The notes: generated by a model from the sequence alone, not told the origin. A DNA stretch of 64,000 bases from JBCDCY01 sp039180875 (GCA_039180875.1 JBCDCY010000001.1:124001-188000), one strand, 5' to 3'; numbered from the stretch's first letter, positions 1-9,204 are shown. Numbers and translations are program-made.

Positions 1-391
1 ACCAGCCGATGAAGTCGGAGGCGTCGGAGAACCGGTCCCGGTCGGCGCCGCGCCGGCCGGTATCGCTGCGATACCAGTCCCAGGTGCCGTCGATGGCCTG
101 GGCATAGCCGTAAGCGGAGGAGCGCCGCGCGCCGGGGAACAGGCCGAGGAAACCGCGCCGCCGGGGCGGGCGGGCATCGGCGACGAACCGGGACTCCTGC
201 CACATGATGGCGAGCTGGATGCTGGCCGGCGCCCCCCAAGCGCTTTCGGTACGCTCGACCGCCCGCCGCCAGGACGGCCGCTCGTCGTAGATCGAGCAGG
301 CATCGCTCAAATTCATCGGCGGACCGGACACCCCGCAGGAGCCCAGCAGCACCAGCGCCGCAAACGACAAAAAGCGGATCATACTGCTCAT
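1..391 (-). CDS. SLT-type lipoprotein, 3' end cut by window
   Basis: This is a probable outer-membrane or periplasmic lipoprotein with a lytic-transglycosylase-like fold. The N-terminus is a short signal peptide ending in the lipobox LLGSC with Cys at residue 19. A Glu in the context WQES (about residue 66) and the later string AYGYAQAIDGTWDWY (about 93-107) resemble the catalytic Glu and the G-x-x-Q segment of SLT domains. The frame is open at the left edge, so the C-terminus is outside the window. A second in-frame ATG at 382 is an equally possible start. Murein cleavage is inferred from motifs only; a non-catalytic SLT-like protein is the alternative. Confidence 0.6.
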   Translation of the reverse strand, partial: MSSMIRFLSFAALVLLGSCGVSGPPMNLSDACSIYDERPSWRRAVERTESAWGAPASIQLAIMWQESRFVADARPPRRRGFLGLFPGARRSSAYGYAQAIDGTWDWYRSDTGRRGADRDRFSDASDFIGW

Positions 392-604
392 TCAGGTCTT
401 TAGGTTGCCTGTCTGAGATAACAATATAACCGATGATCGGCCTGTTGGCCAGATCGAGCGCGATGCTCGCAGAAAGGTGACCGCAGGCCCCATTCACGTC
501 GCGCCGGCGCCTTATGGACACCCAAGGTCTGGGCCTATATCACAGCCGGGGCCGGGGGATCAGCCTACCGCCCTTGCGGGAGAAAGCTGCCGAGTGGGGT
601 CGCA

Positions 605-943
605 GTGACGGAAAAGATGCTGAAGGCGAAGCCGAAATACGCGATCGGGCAGGTCGTGCGGCATCGGATTCATCCGTTCCGCGGCGTCATCTTCGACATC
701 GACCCGATCTTCGACAACACCGAGGAATGGTGGCAGGCGATCCCGGCGGAGTACCGGCCGCGGAAGGACCAGCCGTTCTATCACCTGCTGGCCGAGAACG
801 AGACCAGCTACTACGTCGCCTATGTCTCGGAGCAGAACCTGGTGGTCGATCAAAGCGGCGAAGAGGTCGAGCATCCCGAGGTGGCCAAGATGTTCGGCCC
901 ACTCGAGGGCGACCGCTACCGCATGGACCGCCCGCTCCACTGA
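605..943 (+). CDS. hspQ: Heat shock protein HspQ
   Basis: The 112-residue product matches the HspQ/YccV family, a small protein that binds hemimethylated DNA and in enterobacteria modulates Lon protease. Recognisable features are the opening AIGQVVRHRIHPFRGVIFD, the central NTEEWW and the segment DQPFYHLLAENE, all characteristic of the family, at the usual length. A GTG at 605 is used here; an ATG at 617 would remove four residues and is also plausible, since neither has a strong ribosome-binding site. The gene stands alone, convergent with the gamma-glutamyltransferase gene, with hairpins between them. I could not identify a heat-shock promoter upstream. Confidence 0.9.
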   Translation: MTEKMLKAKPKYAIGQVVRHRIHPFRGVIFDIDPIFDNTEEWWQAIPAEYRPRKDQPFYHLLAENETSYYVAYVSEQNLVVDQSGEEVEHPEVAKMFGPLEGDRYRMDRPLH

Positions 944-961
944 CGTGAGATCCCGTTAAAC

Positions 962-1002
962 GGCCTCAGAGGCCACGTTCACGATCAGCGCGGGGCTGAT
1001 CG
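962..1002. terminator. Hairpins between hspQ and ggt
   Basis: Two palindromes lie between convergent genes. GGCCTCAGAGGCC at 962-974 is perfect. CGATCAGC (982-989) pairs with GCTGATCG (995-1002) around a five-base loop. There is no T-run, so this is a candidate bidirectional terminator or RNA-stability hairpin, not a textbook one. Confidence 0.4.
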
Positions 1003-1065
1003 CGACCGCATCCTCTGAGACGAGATGCGTTGAATGGGCCGGATCTCGCCCGGGCCACCGGCGCC

Positions 1066-2649
1066 TCAATAGCCGAGGGCGCAGCCGTCCTTGCGCGGGT
1101 CGGAGGCGCCTTCGAGCACCCCGTCCTTGCGGATGCGGATGGCCTGGGCGCCGCCGATCGGGATCTCCGGCACTGCGATCCGATGGCCGAGGGCGATCAG
1201 GGCTTGGCGGGTGGCGTCGTCATAGCCGCGCTCGATCTTCAGCGTGCCGTCGTCCCAAAACGCCCTTGGCCCGTCGATGGCGCTTTGCAGGTCCAGCCCG
1301 TAGTCGACGAGGTTGGAGACGAAGCGCGCGTGGCCCGTCGCCTGATAGGCACCGCCCATGACGCCGAAGGGCATCCACTCCCCCAACTCGGTCTTGAGGA
1401 AGGCCGGGATGATGGTGTGCATCGGGCGATGCCCGGGCCGCGCCTCGTTCGGATGGCCCTCTTCCAGCGTGAAGCCCGCGCCGCGGCTGTGCAGCAGGAT
1501 GTTGTAGCGCTCCGACACAATGCCGGAGCCGAAACCGTGGAAGAGCGAGTAGATGAGGGAGACGGCCATGCCCTCGCCATCCACCACGACCAGGTAGATC
1601 GTGTCGCGATGCACGCTTTCCACCAGGGGTGCGGGGTCGGCGAGCAGGGCGTCGGGCCGGATATCGGCGGCGAGACGCTCCGCCGTCGCCTTGGCGATCA
1701 AGCGGTCGGTGGGCACGTCGACCCGGCTCGGATCGGCGATGAAGCGGTTGCGGGCGTCGTAGGCGAGCTTGGTCGCCTCGGCCTCCAGATGCACCCGCTC
1801 CGGCCCCAGGGGATCGAGATCGGCCAGATCGAAGTGCTCCAGCATCTGGGCGAGCAGGATCGCCGCGGCGCCCTGGCCGTTCGGCGGCAGCTCCCAGAGC
1901 TCGGCGCCGCGATAGCTGCCGGCGACCGGCTCCACCTCGTCACAGCGCGTGGCAGCGAAGTCGTCGAGGGTGTGCGGCCCGCCGACGGCGCGAAGGGCGG
2001 CCACCATGTCCTCGGCTACCGGGCCGGTGTAGAAGCCGTCCCGCCCCTCCGCCGCGATCCGGCGGAGCGCCGCGGCCTGGGCCGGCAACTGAAAGAGCGT
2101 GCCGGGGCGTGGTGCCCGGCCGTGGGCGCGAAGCACCTCCGCCCCCGGTCCCCAGAAATGGCCCGGCCCGATCGTCGCCCAGTCGAAGGCGACCCGCGGC
2201 GCGATCGGCACGCCCGCCTCGGCGTAGTGAATCGCCGGCGCCAGGCAGTCGGCCAGGCCCAACCGGCCCCAGCGGCGGGAGAGATGGTCGAAGGCATCCA
2301 CCGCGCCGGGCACCGTCACCGCCTGGGGGGAGCGGCCGGGCAATGCCTCCAACCCCTCGGCCCGGAGCGCTGCCGCCGACAACCCCGCCGGCGCCCGGCC
2401 CGAGCCGTTGAGGCCGTAGAGCCGATCCTCGCCCGCCGGCTTCAACAGCACGAAGCAATCGCCGCCGATGCCGGTCATATGCGGCTCGCAAAGGCCCATG
2501 GCCACGGCGCTGGCAATCGCCGCGTCTGCCGCATTGCCGCCGGCCTGCAGCGTCTCGATGGCGATGCGCGCGCCGAACGGATGGGAGGTGGCGCACATCC
2601 CCTCGGCCGCGAACACGGCGGAGCGGCCGGGACTGTGGAAATCGCGCAT
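1066..2649 (-). CDS. ggt: Gamma-glutamyltransferase family protein
   Basis: A 527-residue Ntn-hydrolase of the gamma-glutamyltranspeptidase family, which cleaves or transfers gamma-glutamyl groups, usually from glutathione. The N-terminal MRDFHSPGRSAVFAAEG and QAGGNAADAAIA are family signatures. The autoprocessing Thr is seen in HRDTIYLVVVDGEGMAV, although the usual TTH is TIY here, and the conserved YSLFHGFGSG and MGGAYQATGHA follow. I chose the ATG at 2649 because GAGGGG precedes it by seven bases; ATGs at 2670 and 2685 would add 7 or 12 residues. No obvious signal peptide is present, so cytoplasmic action is likely. Related acylases share the fold, so the substrate is uncertain. Confidence 0.85.
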   Translation of the reverse strand: MRDFHSPGRSAVFAAEGMCATSHPFGARIAIETLQAGGNAADAAIASAVAMGLCEPHMTGIGGDCFVLLKPAGEDRLYGLNGSGRAPAGLSAAALRAEGLEALPGRSPQAVTVPGAVDAFDHLSRRWGRLGLADCLAPAIHYAEAGVPIAPRVAFDWATIGPGHFWGPGAEVLRAHGRAPRPGTLFQLPAQAAALRRIAAEGRDGFYTGPVAEDMVAALRAVGGPHTLDDFAATRCDEVEPVAGSYRGAELWELPPNGQGAAAILLAQMLEHFDLADLDPLGPERVHLEAEATKLAYDARNRFIADPSRVDVPTDRLIAKATAERLAADIRPDALLADPAPLVESVHRDTIYLVVVDGEGMAVSLIYSLFHGFGSGIVSERYNILLHSRGAGFTLEEGHPNEARPGHRPMHTIIPAFLKTELGEWMPFGVMGGAYQATGHARFVSNLVDYGLDLQSAIDGPRAFWDDGTLKIERGYDDATRQALIALGHRIAVPEIPIGGAQAIRIRKDGVLEGASDPRKDGCALGY

Positions 2650-2774
2650 CGGCCACCCCTCGATCGGCATTAAGGCCGCGAGCATAGCCGGTTCCGGCCG
2701 GGTCGCAATGACGGTGCAGGATGTCTACGGGAGCGCTGGTGCCGACCTGGTCTCAGCCGGGTCCGAGGGAGTGG

Positions 2775-2825
2775 ACCCGGTACCGCATCCTCCGAGTTGG
2801 GGGCTGGTTAGATGCGGCACCGGGT
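2775..2825. promoter_or_regulatory. Long inverted repeat in divergent ggt/DUF2794 region
   Basis: Positions 2775-2789 and 2811-2825 form a 15-base inverted repeat with one A/G difference, around a 21-base loop. It sits between two divergently read genes within a 318-base gap (2650-2967). No other gene is visible in that gap. It may be a leader hairpin for the DUF2794 gene or a protein-binding site. Confidence 0.4.
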
Positions 2826-2967
2826 GGGCCCCTCTGGCACCGCGGATGAAGATGCTCGGCAATCGTGGCTGGCGAAGGTTCAATTTGTGGTCGGAATGCG
2901 GCAACCGTTGCGCGAGGTAACCTTTGCTTTGCAGGCCCGCGACTTGCGCTTGCCCGATTGCGGTCGC

Positions 2968-3330
2968 ATGCTTCCCGCGATGGAGACCGAGCCGCCATAC
3001 CGAATCGGGATGAACCGCCCCGTTCGCGATCACCAGGTGCGGTTCGATCGATCGGAGCTTTCGCTGATTCTGTCGATCTACGGCCGGATGGTCGCTCTGG
3101 GAGAGTGGCGGGACTACGGGATCTCGCATCTCTCCGATGTCGCGATCTTCTCGATCTTCCGCCGCACGGCCGACATGCCGCTCTACCGGGTCGAGAAGCG
3201 GCCGAAGCTCGCGCAGCGCCAGGGGGCCTACGCGGTGATCGGCATGGACGGGCGGGTGCTGAAGCGCGGCCAGGACCTGCGCCGCGTCCTCGGCGTCTTG
3301 GAGCGCAAGCTGATCCGGGTGGTGAGCTAA
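2968..3330 (+). CDS. DUF2794 family protein
   Basis: A 120-residue protein of unknown function belonging, by my reading, to the alphaproteobacterial DUF2794 family. The conserved core is FDRSELSLILSIYGRMV followed by GEWRDYGI and the basic C-terminal part with RPKLAQRQGAYAVIG. The frame extends upstream to 2812, but the extra residues look non-conserved and overlap the hairpin region, so I start at the ATG at 2968; the ATG at 2980 is also possible. No signal peptide or membrane segment is visible. It is divergent from ggt and convergent with the helicase gene. Confidence 0.75.
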   Translation: MLPAMETEPPYRIGMNRPVRDHQVRFDRSELSLILSIYGRMVALGEWRDYGISHLSDVAIFSIFRRTADMPLYRVEKRPKLAQRQGAYAVIGMDGRVLKRGQDLRRVLGVLERKLIRVVS

Positions 3331-3429
3331 ACCAATCGCTGGCTGAGGCGGGTAAGCCCCTCAAGTGCTTGTGCTTTCTGCCGGCGACAGGCGCCCGTCA
3401 AAGCATCTCGTATCGGCAAGTGCTCTCGG

Positions 3430-3448
3430 GATCAGCCCCTTGCTGATC
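3430..3448. terminator. Hairpin between DUF2794 gene and helicase gene
   Basis: GATCAGC (3430-3436) and GCTGATC (3442-3448) form a perfect seven-base stem around CCCTT. It lies between convergent genes. The same stem sequence occurs downstream of hspQ at 983-1001. No T-run follows. Confidence 0.4.
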
Positions 3449-3488
3449 GTGAGGGCATTTGTCGATTCCGTTTGAGAGGCGCCCGCCC

Positions 3489-5915
3489 TTAAGCCGCCGG
3501 GGCGGGGGCGAGGCCGGCGTCGAGCATCACCCGCTCCGCCTCCTCCTCCAGCAGGCGATCCTCGGCCCGGCCCTGGATCGGCACCTTGCCAGCCTCGAGC
3601 AACAGCGGCGCGGCGAGCGGTGTGACGTGGGGCGCGTGCACATGGTCGATGCGGGCATCGGTGCGGGCCAGCATCTCCTCGATCCGGTCGAAATCGACGA
3701 GGCCGCGCATCGCCTCCTCCCGCGTGATCTCCAGCATCAGGTGGTCGGGATCGTATTTCCGGAGCGTGTCGTAGAGGATGTCGGAGGAGAAGGTCGCCTG
3801 CCGCCCGGACTTCCGCCGCCCGGGCTGGTTGCGCTCGATCAGGCCGGCGACCACGGCGGGCTGCCGGAAGGTGCGCTTCATGATGGCGTTGCCAGCGAGC
3901 CAGGTCTCGAACCCGCGGCGGAGCGCGTCGCCGTCGAGCAACGCCGCCACATCATCGACGACCGAGAGCCCCCAGATCAGCACGGCGTAGTCGTTGGCGA
4001 CGAAGCCGAGGGGGTCGTAGCCCCGCTCCTCCATCGCCTTGGTGACCAGCAGGCCGAGGGTCTGGTGCGCGTTCCGCCCGGCAAAGCCGAAGAGCGCGAG
4101 GTGCTGGCGGTCGCCCCGGGGAAAGCTCTCGGCCAGCAAGCGGTCGGGACGGGGGAGGCGGGAGACGGCGGCCTGGGTCTCCAACCACTCAGCCGTATGA
4201 CGCGGCAGATCACGCCAGCGTTCGGGCGCGGCGATCATCTCCTGCACCCGGTGGGAGAGCAGCGTCGACATGGCGAGCTTGGTGCCACCGAAGACGGCGA
4301 TGCGCGGCTCCCGCGACGGCTCGCGCGAGACCTCGAGCGTCATCTCCCGCAGGCCCTCGAAGCGCACGACCTGGCCACCGATCAGAAAGCTGTCGCCGGC
4401 GCTCAAGGTGGCGGCGAAGGCCTCCTCCACCTCGCCCAGCATCTCGCCCCCGCCGCGGCGGCCCTTCCAACGTACGCCCAAGGTCTCCGTGGCGACAATG
4501 GTACCGATGTTCATTCGCAGCATCCGGGCGGCCCTTGGGTCCCGCAGGCGCCAGCGCCCGTCAGGGCCCTGGAGCAGGCGCTGCCAGCGGTCGTAGGCGC
4601 GGAGCGCGTAGCCCCCGGTGGCGCAGAAATCGAGGCAGCGGTCGAAATCGGCCCGGCTGAGATCGCGGTAGGGGCCGGCGCCCTGCACCTCGGCATAGAG
4701 CGCATCAGCATCGAACGGGCCCGCGGCGGCGGTCAGCAGGATATGCTGGCAAAGCACGTCGAGCGGCCCGGGCCCGCGGGCGGCGCCGTCGAGATCGGCC
4801 TCCCGCACCGCCTCGAGCGCCGCGCGGCACTCCACCACCTCGAACCGGTTGGCCGGCACCAGAAGGGCGCGGGAGGGGGCGTTGTAGCGGTGATTAGCCC
4901 GGCCGATCCGCTGCACCAGGCGCTTCACGTTCTTCGGCGCACCGATCTGGATCACCAGATCGACGTCGCCCCAATCGATGCCAAGGTCGAGGGAGCCGGT
5001 GCAGACCACGGCGCGCAGATCGCCGGCCGCCATCGCGCCCTCGACCTTCTCCCGCGCATCGCGGGAGAGGGAGCCGTGGTGCAACCCGATCGGCAGATCG
5101 TCGGTGTTGGCGGCCCAGAGCGCCTGAAAGAACAGCTCCGCCTGGGCCCGGGTGTTGATGAAGACAAGCGTGGTCTTGCCCCGCCGGATCTCGGCCATTA
5201 CCGCCTCGGCAGCATAGCGGCCGCCCTGACCGGCCCAGGGCGGCGGCTCCTCCGTCTCGAGAATGGCGATGTCGGGATCGGGGCCGGGGTCGGCCGCGTA
5301 GATCTCGCAGGCGCCTTTGGCCGGTGCCAGGAACTCCGCCAAGGCGGGGGGATCATCGACGGTGGCGGAGAGGCCGACACGCCGCATCTCCGGCGCCAGG
5401 GTGGCGAGGCGGGAGAGGCCGAGCATCAGCTGATCGCCGCGCTTGGACTCGGCCAGGGCATGGATCTCATCGACGATGATGCGCCGGACCCCGGCGAAGA
5501 TCCGCGGCGCCTCCTCATACGAGAGGAGGAGGGCGAGCGATTCCGGCGTCGTCAGCAGGATATGCGGCGGATCGGTGCGCTGACGCTGGCGTTGGGCCTG
5601 GCGCGTGTCGCCGGTGCGGTCCTCGACCCGGATCGCCAGATCCATCTCCGCCACCGGCCCTTCGAGGTTGCGCCGAATGTCAGCGGCCAGGGCCTTGAGC
5701 GGCGAGACGTAGAGCGTGTGGAGGCCCGGCCCCGGCGCCCGCCCAAGCTCGATCAGGGTCGGCAGAAAGCCGGCCAGCGTCTTGCCCCCGCCCGTCGGCG
5801 CGATCAGCAGGGTCGCGGGCTGCTCGGCCCGTTCCAGCAAAGCGATCTGGTGCGGGTGCGGCGACCAGCCCCGACGCTCGAACCAGGCGGAGAGATAGTC
5901 CGGCAGCGCAACCAT
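3489..5915 (-). CDS. Lhr-like DEXH helicase (ligase-associated type)
   Basis: An 808-residue superfamily 2 DNA helicase of the type annotated as ligase-associated DNA damage response DEXH box helicase. Walker A is APTGGGKT (residues 39-46), the DEIH box lies in IIVDEIHALAE (about 148), motif III is SATV, and the second RecA-like domain carries LHHGSLS and QRIGRANHR. A long Lhr-type C-terminal region follows. In many bacteria this helicase is encoded with an ATP-dependent DNA ligase, a beta-CASP exonuclease and a PdeM phosphoesterase; none of those is adjacent here. It follows gyrB after 45 bases and may be cotranscribed with it. Role in DNA repair is inferred from the family. Confidence 0.88.
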   Translation of the reverse strand: MVALPDYLSAWFERRGWSPHPHQIALLERAEQPATLLIAPTGGGKTLAGFLPTLIELGRAPGPGLHTLYVSPLKALAADIRRNLEGPVAEMDLAIRVEDRTGDTRQAQRQRQRTDPPHILLTTPESLALLLSYEEAPRIFAGVRRIIVDEIHALAESKRGDQLMLGLSRLATLAPEMRRVGLSATVDDPPALAEFLAPAKGACEIYAADPGPDPDIAILETEEPPPWAGQGGRYAAEAVMAEIRRGKTTLVFINTRAQAELFFQALWAANTDDLPIGLHHGSLSRDAREKVEGAMAAGDLRAVVCTGSLDLGIDWGDVDLVIQIGAPKNVKRLVQRIGRANHRYNAPSRALLVPANRFEVVECRAALEAVREADLDGAARGPGPLDVLCQHILLTAAAGPFDADALYAEVQGAGPYRDLSRADFDRCLDFCATGGYALRAYDRWQRLLQGPDGRWRLRDPRAARMLRMNIGTIVATETLGVRWKGRRGGGEMLGEVEEAFAATLSAGDSFLIGGQVVRFEGLREMTLEVSREPSREPRIAVFGGTKLAMSTLLSHRVQEMIAAPERWRDLPRHTAEWLETQAAVSRLPRPDRLLAESFPRGDRQHLALFGFAGRNAHQTLGLLVTKAMEERGYDPLGFVANDYAVLIWGLSVVDDVAALLDGDALRRGFETWLAGNAIMKRTFRQPAVVAGLIERNQPGRRKSGRQATFSSDILYDTLRKYDPDHLMLEITREEAMRGLVDFDRIEEMLARTDARIDHVHAPHVTPLAAPLLLEAGKVPIQGRAEDRLLEEEAERVMLDAGLAPAPAA

Positions 5916-5960
5916 GGCCGTCAGCTAGAGCAAAACGCCATCGGCGGGTAGGCGGCACCG

Positions 5961-8393
5961 CTAGAAGTCGAGATTTTCGACGCTGAGGGCGTTTTCCTGG
6001 ATGAACAATCGCCGGGGCTCCACCGTGTCGCCCATCAGCTTGGTGAAGATCTCATCCGCCTCGTCAACCTGGTCGATTTTCACCTGCAGCAGCGTGCGCG
6101 CCTCCGGATCCAGGGTGGTCTCCCAAAGCTGATCCGGGTTCATCTCCCCCAGACCCTTGTAGCGCTGGAGCGAGACGCCCTTCTCGCCCTCCGCCATCAC
6201 CTGGTCGAGCAGATCGAGCGGGCCGTAGACCGCGGCGGAGCGATCCTTGCGCCGGAACTCGGCCGCCTCTTGGTAGACCTCCTGCAAGGACGCCGTCATC
6301 GTGCCGATCCGACGTCCCTCGGCCGAGCCGAAGGCGCGACCGTCCAGCGTCCGCACCTCCTCCACGCCGCGCACGGTGCGGGCAAAGCGCAGGCCGCCGT
6401 CCTGGGTCGGCCGACCGCTCCAACCACGCTCCGTCTCCGGCGCGATGGCGTCGAGCCGGGCGGCGACGGTCGCGGCTACGCCGGCGGCATCGCGTGCCAC
6501 GGCGCCGTCCAGCATGGCGCCGCCGATTGCCGCCTGCTCCAGCACGAAGCGGGGATAGTTGGTCGGGAAGGCGGCAAGGACGGCGCGGGCCGTGCGTGCC
6601 TCCTCCACCACCCGGGCGAGGTCGGGGCCGGCCAGCACCTCACCCGCCGCCAAGTGCAGCGCCGCCTCCTCCAACCCCTGGCCGATCAGGAAATCCTCGA
6701 GCGCCTGCTGGTCCTTCAGATAGACCTCCGACCGCCCGCGCGCAGCTTTGTAGAGCGGCGGCTGGGCGATGTAGAGGTGCCCCTGCTCGATCAGCTCCGG
6801 CATCTGGCGGTAGAAGAAGGTGAGCAGCAGCGTGCGGATATGGGCGCCGTCCACGTCCGCGTCCGTCATGATGACGACCTTGTGGTAGCGCAGCTTGGCG
6901 AGGTCGAACTCGTCGCGTCCAATGCCGGTGCCGAGGGCGGTGATCAATGTGCCGATCTGATCGGATGAGATCATCCGGTCGAAGCGCGCCCGTTCCACAT
7001 TCAGCACCTTGCCGCGGAGGGGCAGCACCGCCTGATACTCCCGGCTCCGCCCCTGCTTGGCCGAGCCGCCGGCGCTGTCGCCCTCGACGATGAAGATCTC
7101 GGCCTTGGCGGCGTCCTTCTCCTGGCAATCGGCGAGCTTGCCGGGCAGCTTGCCGATGGTCATCGCGGACTTGCGCGTCATCTCCCGTGCCTTCCGCGCA
7201 GCCTCCCGCGCCAAAGCCGCCTCGACGATTTTGGCGACGATCGCCTTGGCCTCGGCCGGGTGCTCCTCGAACCACTCGGCGAGCTTCTCGTTCATCAGGC
7301 TTTCGACCGACGGGCGCACCTCGGAGGAGACCAGCTTGTCCTTGGTCTGGCTGGAAAATTTCGGATCCGGCACCTTCACCGAGAGAACCGCCGTCAACCC
7401 CTCCCGCGCGTCGTCGCCAGTGAGCGAGACCTTGTCCTTCTGCGCCACCGCCGCCCCGGCGGCGTAGGTGTTGATCGTCCGCGTCAGCGCCCCCCGGAAG
7501 CCCGCGAGATGGGTGCCGCCATCGCGCTGGGGGATGTTATTGGTGAAGGGCAGCACGGTCTCGTGGTAGCTGTCGTTCCACCAAAGCGCCGCCTCGACCG
7601 AAATCCCCTCCCGCTCCCCGGCGATGAAGATCGGCTCTGCGATCAATGCGGTCTTCGAGCGGTCGAGATGGCGCACGAACTCCCGCACGCCGCCCTCATA
7701 GACCATCTCGGTCTCGACCACCTCGGCATGACGCTCATCGCGGAGCGAGATGCGCACGCCGGAATTGAGGAACGCGAGCTCGCGCAGGCGATGCTCCAGC
7801 GTCTTGAAGCTGTATTCGGTGTTGGAGAAGGTCTGGTCGGAGGCAAGGAAGCGCACCTCCGTCCCCTGGCGCCCCTCCGCGTCGCCGGTCACGGAGAGGT
7901 GCTGCACCGTCTCGCCCATCTCGAAACGGGCGGCATGGGCTTTGTCGTTCCGCCAGATCCGCAGGTCCAGCCATTCGGAGAGGGCGTTGACGACGGAGAC
8001 GCCGACGCCATGCAACCCGCCCGAGACCTTGTAGGAGTTCTGGTCGAATTTCCCGCCGGCATGGAGCTGGGTCATGATGACCTCGGCCGCGCTCACCCCC
8101 TCCTCCTCATGGATGTCGGTGGGGATGCCGCGGCCATTGTCTGAGACGGAGACGGAGTTGTCGGGGTGCAGGATCACCCGGACGGTGTCGGCATGGCCCG
8201 CCAGCGCCTCGTCGATGGCGTTGTCGACGACCTCGTAGACCATGTGATGCAGGCCGGAGCCGTCGTCGGTGTCGCCGATATACATGCCGGGGCGCTTGCG
8301 CACGGCTTCGAGCCCGCGGAGCACCTTGATCGCATCGGCACCGTAGTCGGACGACCCGTTTTCGCCGTTTTCAGGCGGCTTGTTTTCGGCCAT
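5961..8393 (-). CDS. gyrB: DNA gyrase subunit B
   Basis: The 810-residue ATPase subunit of gyrase, which introduces negative supercoils together with GyrA. The N-terminal GHKL domain shows KVLRGLEAVRKRPGMYIGD, VDNAIDEALAG and the ATP lid GGLHGVGVSVVNALS. The Toprim motif EGDSAGGSA lies near residue 435 and DADVDGAHI follows. The C-terminal YKGLGEMNPDQLWETT near residue 745 and QENAL are standard. Length agrees with other proteobacterial GyrB. The ATG at 8393 has AGAGGGA at good distance. A promoter of its own appears to overlap the end of the upstream lysE-type gene. gyrA is not in the window. Confidence 0.98.
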   Translation of the reverse strand: MAENKPPENGENGSSDYGADAIKVLRGLEAVRKRPGMYIGDTDDGSGLHHMVYEVVDNAIDEALAGHADTVRVILHPDNSVSVSDNGRGIPTDIHEEEGVSAAEVIMTQLHAGGKFDQNSYKVSGGLHGVGVSVVNALSEWLDLRIWRNDKAHAARFEMGETVQHLSVTGDAEGRQGTEVRFLASDQTFSNTEYSFKTLEHRLRELAFLNSGVRISLRDERHAEVVETEMVYEGGVREFVRHLDRSKTALIAEPIFIAGEREGISVEAALWWNDSYHETVLPFTNNIPQRDGGTHLAGFRGALTRTINTYAAGAAVAQKDKVSLTGDDAREGLTAVLSVKVPDPKFSSQTKDKLVSSEVRPSVESLMNEKLAEWFEEHPAEAKAIVAKIVEAALAREAARKAREMTRKSAMTIGKLPGKLADCQEKDAAKAEIFIVEGDSAGGSAKQGRSREYQAVLPLRGKVLNVERARFDRMISSDQIGTLITALGTGIGRDEFDLAKLRYHKVVIMTDADVDGAHIRTLLLTFFYRQMPELIEQGHLYIAQPPLYKAARGRSEVYLKDQQALEDFLIGQGLEEAALHLAAGEVLAGPDLARVVEEARTARAVLAAFPTNYPRFVLEQAAIGGAMLDGAVARDAAGVAATVAARLDAIAPETERGWSGRPTQDGGLRFARTVRGVEEVRTLDGRAFGSAEGRRIGTMTASLQEVYQEAAEFRRKDRSAAVYGPLDLLDQVMAEGEKGVSLQRYKGLGEMNPDQLWETTLDPEARTLLQVKIDQVDEADEIFTKLMGDTVEPRRLFIQENALSVENLDF

Positions 8394-8418
8394 CAGGGAT
8401 CCCTCTCAGAACCCCCGA

Positions 8419-8447
8419 AATATAGTCTCTCAACAGGGTATTGTCAC
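8419..8447 (-). promoter_or_regulatory. Candidate gyrB promoter
   Basis: On the minus strand GTGACA (8447-8442) and TATATT (8424-8419) are separated by 17 bases, close to the housekeeping sigma consensus. The -10 element is about 25 bases before the gyrB start, and the -35 overlaps the stop codon of the preceding gene. Confidence 0.55.
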
Positions 8448-9109
8448 GGTTGAGACGCCATATTTTGCGTTTTCGCGGCCTCGCTGTCACCGCTCACCGC
8501 GATCGCCAATCCGACGAGGATCAGCGCGATGCCGGAGCCGCGATTAACCCGGGTGATCGCGCGTTCCGAGCGCAGAAATCGCCGGGCCCGATCGGCGGCG
8601 GCGGCCCACACCATGTTGCCGATCCAGGGGACGAGGGCCGAGAGGGCGCAGATGATCACGATGTCGGCCACCGTGAGCTCCGCGATCAGGAAGAAGCCCG
8701 GCAGGATCCCCATGTAGAACAGGATCGCCTTGGGATTGCCGAGGATCACCAAAAGCCCTGCCATGAAGCCTTGCCAGCCTGAGGCGCGGACAAGTTCACC
8801 GTCGGCCCGGATCGCCATGCCACCGCCCCGCAGCAGCTGCACCCCCATCGAGATCAGGACCAAGGCCCCGACATAGCGCAGCACCGTGAGGAAGTCGGCA
8901 TAGACCAGCACGATCGCCGAAAGCCCGAAGATCGCTACCAGGGGCCAGAGGATGTCGCCCACCACCACGCCGAGCGATAACGGCACCGCGGCCGACACCC
9001 CGCCCGAGGCCGAGCGCGCCAGGATCGCCACGACCACGGGGCCCGGCGTCATCACCAGAATGGCCAAGGCGCCGGAATAAAGCAGTATCTGCGAGAGGGT
9101 GAGGGTCAT
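8444..9109 (-). CDS. LysE/RhtB family exporter
   Basis: A 221-residue inner-membrane protein of the LysE/RhtB amino-acid exporter family. The N-terminal part has the family hallmark MTPGPVVVAILARSASGG, and five to six hydrophobic segments follow, with the conserved NPKAILFY near the middle. The ATG at 9109 gives the usual family length; an upstream extension to 9184 lacks family features. The gene is inserted between recF and gyrB and shares their orientation, but nothing suggests a role in replication. The exported substrate cannot be predicted from sequence. Confidence 0.87.
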   Translation of the reverse strand: MTLTLSQILLYSGALAILVMTPGPVVVAILARSASGGVSAAVPLSLGVVVGDILWPLVAIFGLSAIVLVYADFLTVLRYVGALVLISMGVQLLRGGGMAIRADGELVRASGWQGFMAGLLVILGNPKAILFYMGILPGFFLIAELTVADIVIICALSALVPWIGNMVWAAAADRARRFLRSERAITRVNRGSGIALILVGLAIAVSGDSEAAKTQNMASQP

Positions 9110-9204
9110 GCCTGCAGCAATCCCGCGCCCCGACGCTCTGTCAAGCTCCCTCGGCCCGGCGCGCGCCCAGGATCCGCAAACCACTCACCTCACTTTCGCA
9201 GTGA

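Noticed and set aside
3459..5951. 830-codon plus-strand frame opposite the helicase gene
   Set aside because: It mirrors the helicase exactly, has His/Arg/Gly-rich composition without domains, and arises from high GC at third positions.
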